DNA from: Batrachochytrium dendrobatidis JAM81 | Taxonomy: Eukaryota; Chytridiomycota; Chytridiomycetes; Rhizophydiales | DNA: 64,000 nucleotides | Assembly: GCF_000203795.2 (NCBI RefSeq) | Contig: NW_006281118.1 | Location: 1 to 64,000, forward strand | Direction: 5' to 3' | Shown here: in pieces, positions 34,575-48,865 of the stretch | Position numbering within the stretch: the first letter of the stretch is position 1 | Layout of the letters: each line of letters opens with the position of its first letter | The notes under the pieces: generated by a model | Databases searched by the model: none | What the model was told of the DNA's origin: nothing | What the model saw: only the letters and a program-made list of their open reading frames with translations | Translations under genes and position numbers: made by a program

Positions 34575-35682
34575 AATACTTTTACTTTTACTCAAGCTGC
34601 TTTTGTAACAATCCCAAAGCAATATCAAGGTATTTGTAGGGTTGATGTTTGAATGCAATCTCAGTTACTTGAACCCGTACAAGATATATTTCCATAACGG
34701 AACCATTGTCAGCCACATGTTTTCAGCTATCTGCATTCAAATAGTTGACTGGGATCCACTAAAGTGTATTGGATTCTAATCTTACATGAGTCTGCAAATC
34801 AGTTACTTTGAATTTCAAGATTCGTGCTGGTTTCAGTATAAAGCAATTTATTTCCAGCATCTCGTTCAACATAATCATCTGCTTCTAATATATTGCTTTT
34901 TACAGATTTGAATCTCCAGCCAACCTTTTTATCCCGCAATGCCACGTGGGAAATATCGCTTGGGTAGCATTCCGATAGGGTTTTATAGTAGTGTAAATAT
35001 CCAACTATGCGAGTTCAAGTATTTTGAATTTATAAATGGTAGAATCCTTTATAGCTGCAATATAACTATCAATACATGGTCCTAATGCGACGAATCTAAA
35101 TCACAACTCCAAAACATCAATTCCTTTTCAAGCTAGACTTGCTCAAAGGATCAACAACTCTAACACGTTGCATTCCAGTTTTCATCTGTTTACTCCAATT
35201 CTATATCCATACTTTGATTTGGATTACTAATTGATATGTGCAGCCTTTTTCAAGATTTATTTCATGGACGCTTGAATGGAATGTGTTGTTTGTATCTGAC
35301 TGCACATGTGATTGTAATCAGTGAATATTTATCAAGATACTATTTCAGGATATCTTGTAAAACAACTTTGTAAATGACCAGTTTTTACAAGCCAATTTAT
35401 ACCATCAACCTTATAACTGCGTATCATTGCATTACGAATGCGAATGAATTCATTCCGTTTTGAAACCATGAGATTAAAGCCAATTCATTCACAAACAGAA
35501 CAAATGAGATTGCCTGCACGTCGTTTACGAGTCAATGCAGATTGTTGCAATATCAACACAATGACTTATGTGACTGTCGAGTGTAGTTTTTGAGATGAAT
35601 CATATGATTGAGTAGGTTGACCCTTTATAGCTGATTCTGTCGAGTGCATTTTTGAATTCAAACTCGTCTTTCAAAACAACTT
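34575..35682. other. Intergenic region, 1.1 kb, no recognised gene
   Basis: AT-rich divergent spacer between the pseudokinase-like gene (minus) and the PFKFB gene (plus). No open frame with domain signal, tRNA, or TIR-element end was found. It presumably holds the two promoters. Confidence 0.4.
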
Positions 35683-38329
<2,647 letters not shown>

Positions 38330-38495
38330 ATTCTATAAAATGATGGCACGAATCAGAAGGATTGCCAAGATTGACACTTCAATCCAAAACAGAATTAACG
38401 TTGAAATCCATATCTATTTACAAATCTGCAGACTCTATTAATCTGCTGTACATATTTTTATTATATCTTGCATGGGTTTTGGTAGCTAAATTGAG

Positions 38496-39107
38496 CTAGT
38501 GCTGACAGGTTCGTAATAGATGATAATGTTGAAGCTGCTCATTGATGGATCTGTAGTAATCAGGTGTGGCTAGATTCTGCTGGCCATCTATCTGGATACT
38601 GTGCTGTATAAGTTGTGCTGGAGATTCCTGAGAATAAGCGGCATGCATCGAGTCAGAACCTCTTGACAAGAGTCGAGTCTGTCGTAGTTGGTTGAGTTGC
38701 ATATTCATTGAAGCATAGTTTTCCATTGTAGCAAGTTCTTCTGGATGAATCGAGTCTGTAAACTCATCCTGGGACGCTCTAGTGGATATCCATAGCCTGG
38801 TCGGTAAATTCACTCTGGTAGTTGTAGTAGAGATATTCTCGGAATGCAGTGCTTCAAGTTGGTCTTGCTCAAGAGTGTCTGAGATGGTTTCTGGTGGACT
38901 AGTCATCCGTATCCGTTTCAATCCACCACAGACTCGTTGCATATCAATTTGAATAGCAGGTGAAGGAGGTGTGTAGTTATCAGTAGTGTTTAGGACATGC
39001 ATATCGTTAATGGCTGCTACATTGCTGTTCAAGTGGTTGGTTTGCCAGGGTTCATCGAGTGAATCTCTTGCATGTTTCCTGCCTGTAAGGTGAATATTGC
39101 CTGCCAT
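38496..39107 (-). CDS. Hypothetical protein, 203 aa
   Basis: Single open frame from ATG 39107 to the stop at 38496. The composition is polar and Gln/Ser/Thr-rich with one basic patch (GGLKRIRM). It ends in a Gln/His/Leu-rich tail (YYRSINEQLQHYHLLR) likely to be helical. No signal peptide, membrane segment or known domain is visible. It converges on the PFKFB gene (166 bp between stops) and starts 148 bp from the KAE1 stop. The length, clear ATG and lack of an opposing gene make it a credible small nuclear or regulatory protein, but no function can be assigned. Confidence 0.5.
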   Translation of the reverse strand: MAGNIHLTGRKHARDSLDEPWQTNHLNSNVAAINDMHVLNTTDNYTPPSPAIQIDMQRVCGGLKRIRMTSPPETISDTLEQDQLEALHSENISTTTTRVNLPTRLWISTRASQDEFTDSIHPEELATMENYASMNMQLNQLRQTRLLSRGSDSMHAAYSQESPAQLIQHSIQIDGQQNLATPDYYRSINEQLQHYHLLRTCQH

Positions 39108-39255
39108 CAGCTGGCTTATTACAACCAGTTGCCAAAGAAGGTCAAGTATCGTTTATACTGTAAATGGCAAGTTATCGAGTTTATTTCAATACCAACAGGA
39201 TCAAAGCATTCCATCTGATCAAACGCAACTAGCCAGTAGTCAGTGTCTTCATGAT

Positions 39256-40810
39256 CTAGTCTCTCCATATAACATGCACTTCATCTGTTCGAAACCTTTT
39301 CAATTATCAAAGATCGATTAGTCAACCATTACAACCAACTCAACTTGAAGCTGCTCACCTCTGAGTGCATGTTGTTTGTTCTAGTGGAGTCGTATATCCA
39401 GCCTTATACATCAACACACCAGCTTGTGCAATCATGAGTCCATTGTCGATACAGAATCTACCATTGATTCAGACTAAATTAGAATCTATTCACCAAATCT
39501 GTATTGCTGGCACGTTAACAATTCACCTTTCATCCGTGGCAAATAAATGTCCGCCACGATCTTTGGTCATACTTTCCATCATCTGCTGCAGTCTAGCATT
39601 GCCTACGTAATTATCGAATCATGCCAGAAAATAATAAAATACAGTCAACAGACATTCACATGAAAAGAACAATCAATAACGTAGATTTACATCCAACTCC
39701 GCCAACAATCAGCACTTCTTGAGATCCAATATGAGCCATGGCACGCTCGGTAATCTCCACCAGCATGGCAAATAGCGTCTCTTGTAAAGAAAAGCATAAA
39801 TCATCTACAGTCACTTCGCCAGTGTCGAGTTTCTCTTTTGCGATGGTTTCAATAAATGACAAGATTCCTGAAAATGAAACGTCCATTCCTTTGACTCCAT
39901 AAGGCAACTCGATAAAGTTTTTCCCTCTTTTTAATGACCAGAGATTAGTGTTCAAGACAGTTTAATCCAGCATAATATGATTTCACCTTTTGGCACATTG
40001 CTCCACATTGTATCCAGGACTGGGATCGTTGGATAAATTCACAATTCTTGCAAACCGATCTAGACAGTTTCCAACAGCAATATCTATGGCTTCACCAAAT
40101 ATTCGATATCTAGAAAAATATATCAGTCCATTGAATCTCATACATTGAACATCCTAGTTTAATTTATACATCTCACCTCTGTTCTGAATATGCGATAACT
40201 TGGGTATTTCCACCACTCACATACAACACAATAGGATTGACTGCTCCAGTAATCATACGGCCCATTTCAATATGTCCAATGCAATGATTGACTGCAACAA
40301 GAGGTTTCCCCCATAGCAATGACAGTGTACGGGCAGCAATTGCCACAGATATCAATGGTGCTGCCATTCCTGGTCCTAATGGGATTGCAATATCCAGATA
40401 AATAAACATGCATCGGTTGAAATCCAATCCAGTATCAATCAACAACCTTTTGTATAACATATACAATCAATTTCAGATGGACTGATTGCTGCATCCTTCA
40501 AAGCCTGCTTAACAAGTGGAAGTACATGCTGACGATGATGAATTGCAGTGTCTTTTGGTAAAAATCCTTGTCCAGGTGGAGTGATGTATGTATGTCGTAC
40601 ATTTGCCAATACAATGGTTTCCCCATCCAACTTGTGCTCAATGATGCCAATACCAATCTTGTTTGCCGAACCCTCTTATCCGTCCAATTCACCAAGTTGT
40701 AGTAATCCAATTCACATCTGTCAGTATTGTTTATTATGTATTCGGCAGTACATTTATACAAGATGGACGCAAGGCAATGTCACAGGCATACCAAATCCAA
40801 TTGCAATCAT
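39256..40810 (-). CDS. KAE1: KAE1/OSGEP, tRNA t6A threonylcarbamoyltransferase (KEOPS)
   Basis: Catalytic ASKHA-fold subunit of the KEOPS complex that makes the t6A37 modification of ANN-decoding tRNAs. Eight exons: 40810-40792, 40674-40447, 40375-40177, 40109-39987, 39926-39691, 39602-39527, 39457-39359, 39295-39256. They give 339 residues (human OSGEP 335) with every phase consistent. The first exon has only 19 coding bases (MIAIGF), completed by [11 protein letters not shown]. The metal-binding HxxxH is HCIGHIE (H113/H117), with [33 protein letters not shown] and [12 protein letters not shown] all present. The terminus [12 protein letters not shown] is the cytosolic KAE1 signature, so it is not the mitochondrial Qri7 paralogue. 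It looks complete and functional. Confidence 0.95.
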
Positions 40811-41542
40811 TTCAATGTCAAAATTCAATGAAAACTTGGAATTGCATCATCTGGTTCCTATTCAATTGGTTCTCGTAGATTACCATTAACACGGCAACTG
40901 ATATTCTGACACCAACTCATTTACACTCGTGTTCATGCAACACTTGTATCTATTATATAGTGATTTGTTTTGGAATAAAAAAGCTCAATGATTCGTTGCG
41001 TTTTATTACAAATTAACTTGAATCAACACTCGATTCTCAAACAACACCCATCATATAATACATACAATCAAACTATAGTTGTAAACTAAAATTATCTTGA
41101 TTTTGCATAACTGCACATTGTACAATTACCGTGTTCATGCATTACAGCTCAGTGATTGGGCTCGACTGCTCTTAAATCTGTAAATTCATCCTGAAACCTC
41201 TGCGTCCTAGCTCAAACAACCTCAAGAATACAACTGTTGTTTTATGTCAATCACTAGAAAAAATGAATGAATTTAAAACAGAATGTTGACCAGTAAATAC
41301 GAGTTATTATACCATGAGATTGGCTGTTTATTATGTATTTTGGCATTCTTATTCAGTGTTTCATGTTACGTGAATACGGTTGTAAATGAATAACTGCTGC
41401 CATGTCCAGTTTTAATGAAAATTGCATTTTGCAGTATAAATGTTTTGCTCATCGACGAGATACTGTGGATGCATTTGTAATGAGGTGAGCATGTTCCTAT
41501 GCATTACCATTCAATAAAATCACGTTAGTTTCTATTGCCAAT
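40811..41542. other. Intergenic region with TIR-element right end (R6)
   Basis: 732 bp between the KAE1 start and the LMBD1 stop, both on the minus strand. It contains one family terminus, CATGTTACGTGAATACGG at about 41362-41379, followed by TTG/TAAA. The left end is not resolved; a degenerate copy may begin near 41080. Nothing else is recognised. Confidence 0.45.
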
Positions 41543-44199
41543 CTATTTAAAAATAAAGGGATTGCATACTTGGTCCAATGGTTTCTTTTGTGGAGACCAT
41601 ACAGTCATCACGACTCCAATGCATACCACAATACAGAATATCCATGACACAGAGTAAAATCCTGTTCCAAATAACGGGAGTGTGTACAGATATCTACTGA
41701 CAAGTGTAGATATTATCGACGGGGTACATACATCTACAATTGTTTCCAAAACACGGCGTTATGAATCTCATTACTCATCCAGCAATTGATTGAACATCAA
41801 ATGACTAATGTGTCATATTTATATCTACAATACATCAACTCCTACCAACAGGACTTGTAAATTGACACGAGTACAACTGAGCTGGAGTAAGAGTGCAGTT
41901 GCGTTTTCCAGTAGAGTCCATCACATTGCACTAGATATACGAGTATAAATCAAATACACCATCATTAAAAATCCAATAGTCATTCAATAAAACTTACAAC
42001 TGTTTGTGCGCCAAATGCCATGTATTGAGGTGCAGCTATGATCATCAAGTATATCCAAGCTGGAACTGACACAATTGCAGCACTTGTAAATAACACTAGT
42101 GCTTGGGGTAGTGTAGATCCAGGAGCCAAAGAATACAAAGAAAACCCAACCACCCCAACACCGTATTGTTTCATCATATAAAAAATGCATCCAATCATAT
42201 AGTATGCCAGTACCAGTACTAGGACTACATCAATTGAAAACATCTACATGGCAGAGGGAGTGGATGCCATGCACGGTTTAGTTTGGTATCATAACAGATC
42301 ATGGTTAGTTGTAGCTATACATTACTATTTCTACTGGTTTCAAATAGTAGATTGAATTTTATGGTTGAGCTCACGTTTAATCCAGCATAGAGCATCGCGT
42401 CCAAAATAGTAACTGTTCCAAATGTAGTGACAAGAAAACTACATTGTGCACCACATGATCTCAGTGCATGATCAATTAGTGTCGCCATGATGGAAATAAC
42501 AAACACGATTGCCATGGCAAGCAGCAAAACCCCGCCAACAGCCTATCATATTGCAAATTATAGACATAGTAAGCCAAAACCATCCAGCCAAAACAAAATT
42601 AAAAATGTCGCAACTTGCCTCGGCAGATTGTTGAATAGTTTTCAAAGAATCATTGTCTGTGTCAACAGCCGGGATTCTCGTGGTTAGTCTGTTTTCTAAA
42701 TATCGCTGTTCACTTTGAAGTGATTGCAGTTTACGACGATCCTGAGCCTTCATTCTTCGTTCAGCATTGGATCCAGGATATTTTTGATGTAGTGCGTCAA
42801 TACATGAACGAACATTGTTCAGACTTCCAATCACATCAATATCGTCCAATTCTTTACGCTTTTCTATTTCATATCAATGTTATCGAGTGTGGTGATACAA
42901 ATAGCATTTAGTGCATGAGTAGTATGAAAAAATCAAATGCATTCACAATAGATTCAATTAAACATCCATCGTCACAACTTACGATGAATCAAGAATAATC
43001 CCGCATGGCTTAGTCCATATGCCTGATGATGATATGCGGGTAAATGAATTTAAAAGGCTGTTTTCCAAATATACGTCAACTAGTTTCAATTGTTACTTGG
43101 TTAAAACGCTTACCACATGGGTTACCATAACAATCAGTCCAACAAATGATATGATTCCAATAATAAAGGAAATCCCAGTTTCATACCCTATAATATAGTT
43201 TAAACATCAGAGTATAAGATACAAAATGACAAGATCCAATAGTCATCCCCAATTATTCAAGATTTGGTTCAAATACCATTTTGAACCAGTAGGCTATTGA
43301 ACCAAGGCGTGTTTGTAGGAAGAATTGGCGGAAGTCGCATATATGCACCGATAAGCATCAGCACTACAAGAATACCAGCTGGTACGGCGGACAATGCAAA
43401 AGCTTTATGGAGAGGCTAAATATGACATGCATTTCAATGTGAGCTGCTTGTAAATAATAAATGCATGACTCGACTTTCATCTAGTCTGTTTTTTCAAACA
43501 CTTCAAGATTAGATTGCTAAATACCGTGGAATACAAATCGTCCAGATTATTCTTGTCGTCCGAATAAAAATACATGAATGGCAGAACCCCAAAGCAAATC
43601 AAGGCAAGCATTCCAAATAGTATGTAGTATAGAATTTTTATAGTGGAAGTAATTTCCAAAACTGCAATAGACGTTGCCCATGCATGTTTTGCGCCAATAG
43701 CAATATTGGAGGTACTTGACACAAGATAGATATCGATTGGTACAAGTGCGACAATTGATAGCGCGATTCCTAGTGGAGGTGATTAATGAGATTGACAAAG
43801 CTGAAAGTCTTGGATAAACGCAATAACTTTGTTAGACTTACCGAGTGCTATTCCAACAGTATTTGTCACTGATCCAATGTGAATGGAACGGTAGATTATC
43901 AAACAGTTTAATTGCTGGAAGTTGGCAGTTCATCAATACACTGCATTGGAAATTGTAAAGCATGATATACCTGCTCCATCATATTCTCGTTTATGCTGAA
44001 GCCAATTTATCATTCCTGAAGCTGCTCCAAAACCACCCTACAATATCAAGTATGAATTAATGTAAACCGAGCTGTGTTATCCTTGCAATATCAGTTTATA
44101 ATAGTTATACTATTGAATAACCCAGTCGAGTATTACATTATTGTTTCTTACCATTGTTAAAAATGCATATAACGCCCATGGCTCCCAAGTTGCTCGCAT
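41543..44199 (-). CDS. LMBRD1: LMBD1-like lysosomal/vacuolar cobalamin transport protein
   Basis: Polytopic LMBR1-family membrane protein. In animals LMBD1 escorts the ABCD4 cobalamin exporter to lysosomes. Twelve exons: 44199-44152, 44037-43971, 43868-43842, 43769-43525, 43415-43277, 43187-43114, 43022-42983, 42863-42619, 42542-42375, 42243-41998, 41930-41846, 41733-41543. They give 524 residues (human 540). About nine membrane segments are visible. Family blocks include IALSIVALVPIDIYLVSS, ILPFMYFYSDD-type, GLIVMVTHVAYGLSHAGLFL, the cytosolic coiled region with RRMKAQDRRKLQSLQSEQRY, and IYLMIIAAPQYMAFGAQTV. Intron 8 uses a GC donor (GAG/GCAAGT at 42618). The frame stays open upstream to an ATG at 44370. 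I chose 44199 because it places the first membrane span where human LMBD1 has it. The cobalamin role is family inference. Confidence 0.87.
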
Positions 44200-44695
44200 A
44201 TTGACAATCAATATAGATAAAGACGGGAAAGCAAGTAGAGTTGGCCAAGTTGAACGCGCCAAAGTTACTTGTACTCGACTGAATAGGCTTACATGCGTTT
44301 TGATGGGTTGGATATAAGCATATTTAGCACTTTTGAATCGATTGAGCTTTTCAGCATATGATTTTGACATTGTACCTGTCAAATGCGACACTTGGTATCA
44401 AACAATCCTAAATTTCCTCAACATCATGCACAATTATAGCAGTGTCAAGTATTACCACTGCATTCACATAGAATAACACATTCATTCATGTGTATTGAAC
44501 TCGTTAGAATCTTATTTTGTGAATACACCTATGAATTGAGTCGATACCAACTTATGCATCGCCATGTGAGTAAAGTTGGTTTATATCTGAGCCATTCAAT
44601 CCCAAAAGATTGGATTTCGATGTTTTTTAAACAACTTTATTTAAGCCGACGAGTTTCTTGATTCAACATCAGCAGTACTAATTGGGTGAAATAGA
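44200..44695. other. Divergent intergenic region, LMBD1 / DCTN6
   Basis: 496 bp between divergent starts. The minus frame remains open to 44370, so an alternative longer LMBD1 N-terminus could occupy part of it. No repeat or RNA gene was seen. Confidence 0.35.
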
Positions 44696-45415
44696 ATGTC
44701 AGAAAACACCAGATGCAGCAATGTACAGGTGGAAGGAGAAGTCGATCTTGGCACTAGTAATATATTTCAACCCCATGTTCGAATCATCCAAGAGCAAAAC
44801 GCTGGTCCGATTGTTATAGGCACCAACAACATATTTGAAGAGTGTGTTACTATTATCAACAAGTATGTTGGTAAGATGTCATTTATATATCATTTCAATA
44901 AAATCTAACGGCTATTTGTGTTCATGTAATAGGAGTCCTGGTTTAATGAAAATAGGCAACAATAATCTGTTTAATACTGGGTGTTGTAAGTGGGTGCAGT
45001 CATTTACTCCATGTATACTGGTTGGTAGATAGTCTTGCATTGTTACCAACAATTGCTTAATGTTTTTACAACTAGGTGTATATGCTGGATTGATTGGGGA
45101 TTATTGCACCATTAGTCCGAGAGGTGATTTATCAAGTGTACAGCTGACTGGATATGCATAGGATGTATATTAATTAGTGGATATTGATTTATAGCGATTG
45201 TTGGTCAAGGATCTTGCATTGAAGATAATTGTATTATTGGATCAAAATGCGAGATTCCCCCAAACCAGCATATCAGCAAAGGAACATTGATATACGGAAG
45301 AAACAACTCTTTCCGCAAGATTGCATCAACGGTTGGATTTGTCGCCCCTTTGCATTCCAAACACATAGATTATCTTGTTCAAGTTTTACCAAAGTATCAT
45401 CCGACTCGTAAATAA
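44696..45415 (+). CDS. DCTN6: Dynactin subunit 6 (p27)
   Basis: Left-handed beta-helix (hexapeptide repeat) subunit of the dynactin pointed-end complex, which links dynein to membranous cargo. Four exons: 44696-44862, 44933-44985, 45076-45123, 45195-45415, giving 162 residues (human 190). Hexapeptide-type turns are clear: VEGEVDLGTSNIFQPHVRI, GPIVIGTNNIFEECVTI, MKIGNNNLFNTG, AGLIGDYCTISPRAIVGQGS, EDNCIIGSKCEIPP. The C-terminal helix YLVQVLPKYHPTRK matches the DCTN6 FLMKILPNYH ending. Short exons interrupt the repeats. It converges on MSM1, with 104 bp between stop codons. Confidence 0.9.
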
Positions 45416-45519
45416 CACATTTATTGCAGTATAAAGCATGGTTATGTTTATATTCACAATGGGATCGGTGTTTTTTGATAAAAAATGTATCAGTAGTTGT
45501 GAGCAGAAATACAATGCGA

Positions 45520-48500
45520 CTATTGGTCGATTCTAGGAAACAGTGGTGGCTGCTTGGAAAGAAGCGTGGGTGGTTTTTTAAAGGTGTTTTTTAAATGGTA
45601 ATATCGCTTCCCTGGGTACGCATTGAAAAAAGTTCTTTCTGTACAATCAACATCTAGAGTATCTAGCAAATTGGTCATTTTTGTTGGCATGACAGGCTGT
45701 AGTAAAAGAGCGCAGATTCGCAATCCTTCATATGCGACAAATAAAACAGATTGCAGTTTGGGATTAGGTTTAGAATCTGATCTCGCTGCATTTGCCATCT
45801 TCCACGGCTCTGCATCGGTCCAATACTTGTTTAGATCTGCAATCATTTCCTGAATATGCTGTAGCGCATCTGCCACATTGCCTTGAATCATACACTGATC
45901 GACTTGATCTAAGTATAATATGATTGACGCAAGTGGAATGGGTGTATTTCTCAGTGAAAAGTTCAAAAAGTCGTGCAAATCAATCACAGATCTGGATCAA
46001 ATGTCAAGCATGATACAAGTCAAGATATACCTGCCAAAGTGCTCAATTGCTCCATTTTTTTCACTCCAGTATCATCGAGAGGCTCGTCAGTAGCTAAAGG
46101 AATCTCACCACTCTGATTGATTCGCGGTGTGCTCACTCGCATGACTAAATTTCCTAGTTGATCTCCAAGATCGTTTTTATATCTTGAAAAAATCAACTTG
46201 TCTGAAAACTCTGGGTCATTGTTAATTACTCCATCACGCATAAGAAAGTATCGAACAGGATCAACACCCCATTTTTCAATTAGAGCGTTGGGTTCAACAA
46301 CATTTCCAACACTTTTTGACATTTTCTGATGATTCATAAGCCAATGTCCATGCGATATAATCTTTTGAGGAAGGGGCAATCCGGCAGCCATGAGAAATGC
46401 AGGCCAGTAAATTGCATGAAACCTATAAACCAAATATTTACCAAAAATCGGACAGTGATGGATTGAAGAGTTGAAATAAATTTGTTAGACCTTTGGTATA
46501 GTGTAAATACAGATACACATCAAACTATGTATTTTAACCTACTTGATGATATCTTTGCCCACCACATGGATGTGAGCCGGCCAGCCATTTTGTGCTGCAA
46601 TTTCAGACATTTGAACGTCCTTTGAAGGTGTCCAAGGATATTTTGCAACTGTTAGGTAGTTTACCAAAGCATCAAGCCAAACATAAATCACATGAGTGTC
46701 ATCGTTTGGAACAGGAATTCCCCAAGAGATACGCGATCTTAATCTAGAAACAGAAAGGTCAGTCTGCTCCCCTTTTTTCAGCTGGCTTAAAACAAAATTG
46801 TACTGGCTTTCTGGAACAATCACTATGAGATTGAATATAAAATAGGTGTCGGATCATGAAGGCAAGAGATTATAAAATTTTAAACATTTCTATTTATCAA
46901 CAAGAAAATTGCACTTTTACACATTACCAAGCTTACCTTTTGGGTTGGCTTTGAGCCATTCAATTGTTTTGTCTCTGAATGCACTCAATTTGAATTTGTA
47001 GTTTTCTTCTTTTGTCCATTCAACCACTTTTCCAGATTCTTTGGAAATCTGCACATAGGTCATTAAATATATATTAAATTTGACTGAATTATACAGGAGT
47101 ATCAATTGGGATAAGACGGTAACGTTGGTGTTTGAATCAAAAACATGACATACCATTATACTAGGATCGGCTGCAGAAGCTTCTATTTGACTCTCGGGAT
47201 AAAATGTTTCATCTGATACGCAATACCATCCTTCATGGTAGCCCTTGTATAGAAAACCACCACGTTCTAAACATTCCTGAAAACAATTGTTTTTAATATA
47301 AATAAATGTTTCTAGGCTTTTCAAAGTCTGAAATTCAATCTATAATAGTCTTACCCAAAGAGCTTTGACGGCTTCATAATGGTCAGAATCTGTCGTGCGA
47401 ATGAATCGTGTATAGGAGATGTCTGATTTTTTAAACAAACTCTAAAATACACTGCATCGTCAGCAATTAAATACATCAAATTGATTGATGGTTTTGCAGA
47501 CAATACCTTGAATGTTTTGGAAATATCATTGCAAAATTCTTTTGGATCTGATTTTGCTGCCTCTGCCGCTTGTTGAATCTAGATGAGTATAGTGTTGATT
47601 GAATGCAGTGGTTATTACACACATTTACAACTGTATTCACATAAATGAAATATTAAATAAGAACTAAACAAATGTTTAGCGTAGGAATTACACCACAACT
47701 CCAGTAAATCCTTTACTTGTTCAACCTTGAACTCTCCTACAAAACAAGTGTTATGCATTGCAATGAATAAATCTGACAATCGTACAATGAGTATCATCTC
47801 AGTTTACAACTATAGTTTACAAGCACCACACAATGGTCATTGTGTTTGAAAGAATTGAAAGTGTATTCAAGTCAATCTGTAGTAGATTGGCAACGAATAT
47901 TTAACCATTATATATTCTGGAGAAATGACTGCAAGATGTATACAGGTGTTGTATTTTACGTGAATATAGCAGTAAATAGGTTTACGATTCATCATAAAAT
48001 GAAATTTTATACCTTTAATCCATGTTCATCAGTACCAGTGCTATACATTGTTTTTTGGCCTTTAAATTCAAACCAGCGCTTTAATGAATCTGCCAAAATT
48101 GCAGAGTATAGATGGCCAATATGAGGAACTGGCGATTAATACATTCAAAAATTAGTAAATTATCTAACAAGCCACTTTGGCTTTTAGATTATGACACAAG
48201 CTCCAGTTTGAAATGGTAAAGAATTAGATCTTTACAAGTGCTTTAAAAGCTACAAGCCCACCTGCATTGACATAAAATATTGGTGATGTTATATATACGG
48301 GATGATCTGGATTTGTAGAAACGAATGAGCATAGTCTAGTTGACATGAAATTTCTTTGTATCATGTTTGGTAGAATGGGTTTGCTTATAGTGATCGATGC
48401 CACATTTGACCATTGCATGTTTCGAGGTCTGGCAGTCGAGTGCAACATATATAAAATATTGGCAGACTTTTGAGATGGATTTTTAGAAATGCATCTGCTA

Positions 48501-48541
48501 TGAGCAGCAGACATTTTTGAAGAATACATCCGACTGATCAT
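45520..48541 (-). CDS. MSM1: Mitochondrial methionyl-tRNA synthetase
   Basis: Class I aminoacyl-tRNA synthetase that charges mitochondrial tRNA-Met. Nine exons: 48541-48262, 48128-48013, 47578-47507, 47441-47355, 47276-47154, 47048-46937, 46822-46543, 46422-46031, 45908-45520, giving 616 residues. The long Ser/Arg-rich N-terminus (no acidic residues in the first ~75) is a good mitochondrial presequence. The HIGH motif is [10 protein letters not shown] (residues 96-99), followed by [58 protein letters not shown] and [17 protein letters not shown] are intact, and KMSKS is at 390-394. The zinc knuckle is absent, as in mitochondrial/bacterial type 2 enzymes. Intron 2 (47579-48012) is enlarged by a TIR element. 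The last intron (45909-46030) was set by phase and homology. Confidence 0.93.
47628..47972. mobile_element. TIR-element copy inside MSM1 intron 2 (R7)
   Basis: 345 bp, from CAACTGTATTCACATAAATG on the left to ATTTTACGTGAATATAGCAG on the right. It is flanked by TTTA and TAAA, again a TA on each side. It accounts for most of the 434 nt intron, whereas other MSM1 introns are 65-120 nt. It must be spliced out for MSM1 expression. Non-coding. Confidence 0.75.
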
Positions 48542-48865
48542 TGCTTTAATTTTATGAATTGTCAGATATGGACAAAGTTATTCAGGACTGTTTTTGGGAC
48601 AGTCGTGAATTCAGTCCACACCCCAAAATAAAGCGACTGCGATCTATATTTTGGAGAATGCGTAAAGTGTTTGACAACTCGATGCAAGCACAATGCAATC
48701 CAAACTCAATACAAAAGTACAGTATTATCAATACGCAACAATCCTGCGAACACAATACTTGGCAGATTAACTTGCAGTTAAACGTTCAATTCAATCGCGA
48801 AATTTCTTGTCCAACTTGAATCAAGTGTTGGAAAACATTGCAAGACTGCTTAGCTATTAGTAGTT
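48542..48865. promoter_or_regulatory. Divergent promoter region, MSM1 / TFIIE-alpha
   Basis: 324 bp between the divergent start codons of MSM1 (minus) and the TFIIE-alpha gene (plus). It is the only space available for both promoters, so a shared bidirectional promoter is likely by position. No defined motif could be assigned. Confidence 0.4.

Noticed and set aside
43977..44199. Reading the first LMBD1 exons as a separate small complex I subunit (NDUFA1-like)
   Set aside because: The exons splice in phase into the LMBD1 body, and the membrane span followed by a basic segment aligns with the LMBD1 N-terminus.
46020..46030. Extension of the MSM1 exon into GIS-stop at 46020, or joining to the nearest acceptor (CCAG at ~46001)
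   Set aside because: That acceptor puts a stop in frame. The acceptor before 45908 restores phase and the expected C-terminal anticodon-binding helices.
47615..47797. Short minus-strand frame in MSM1 intron 2
   Set aside because: It lies inside the TIR element, and known MetRS proteins need no extra residues at that junction.
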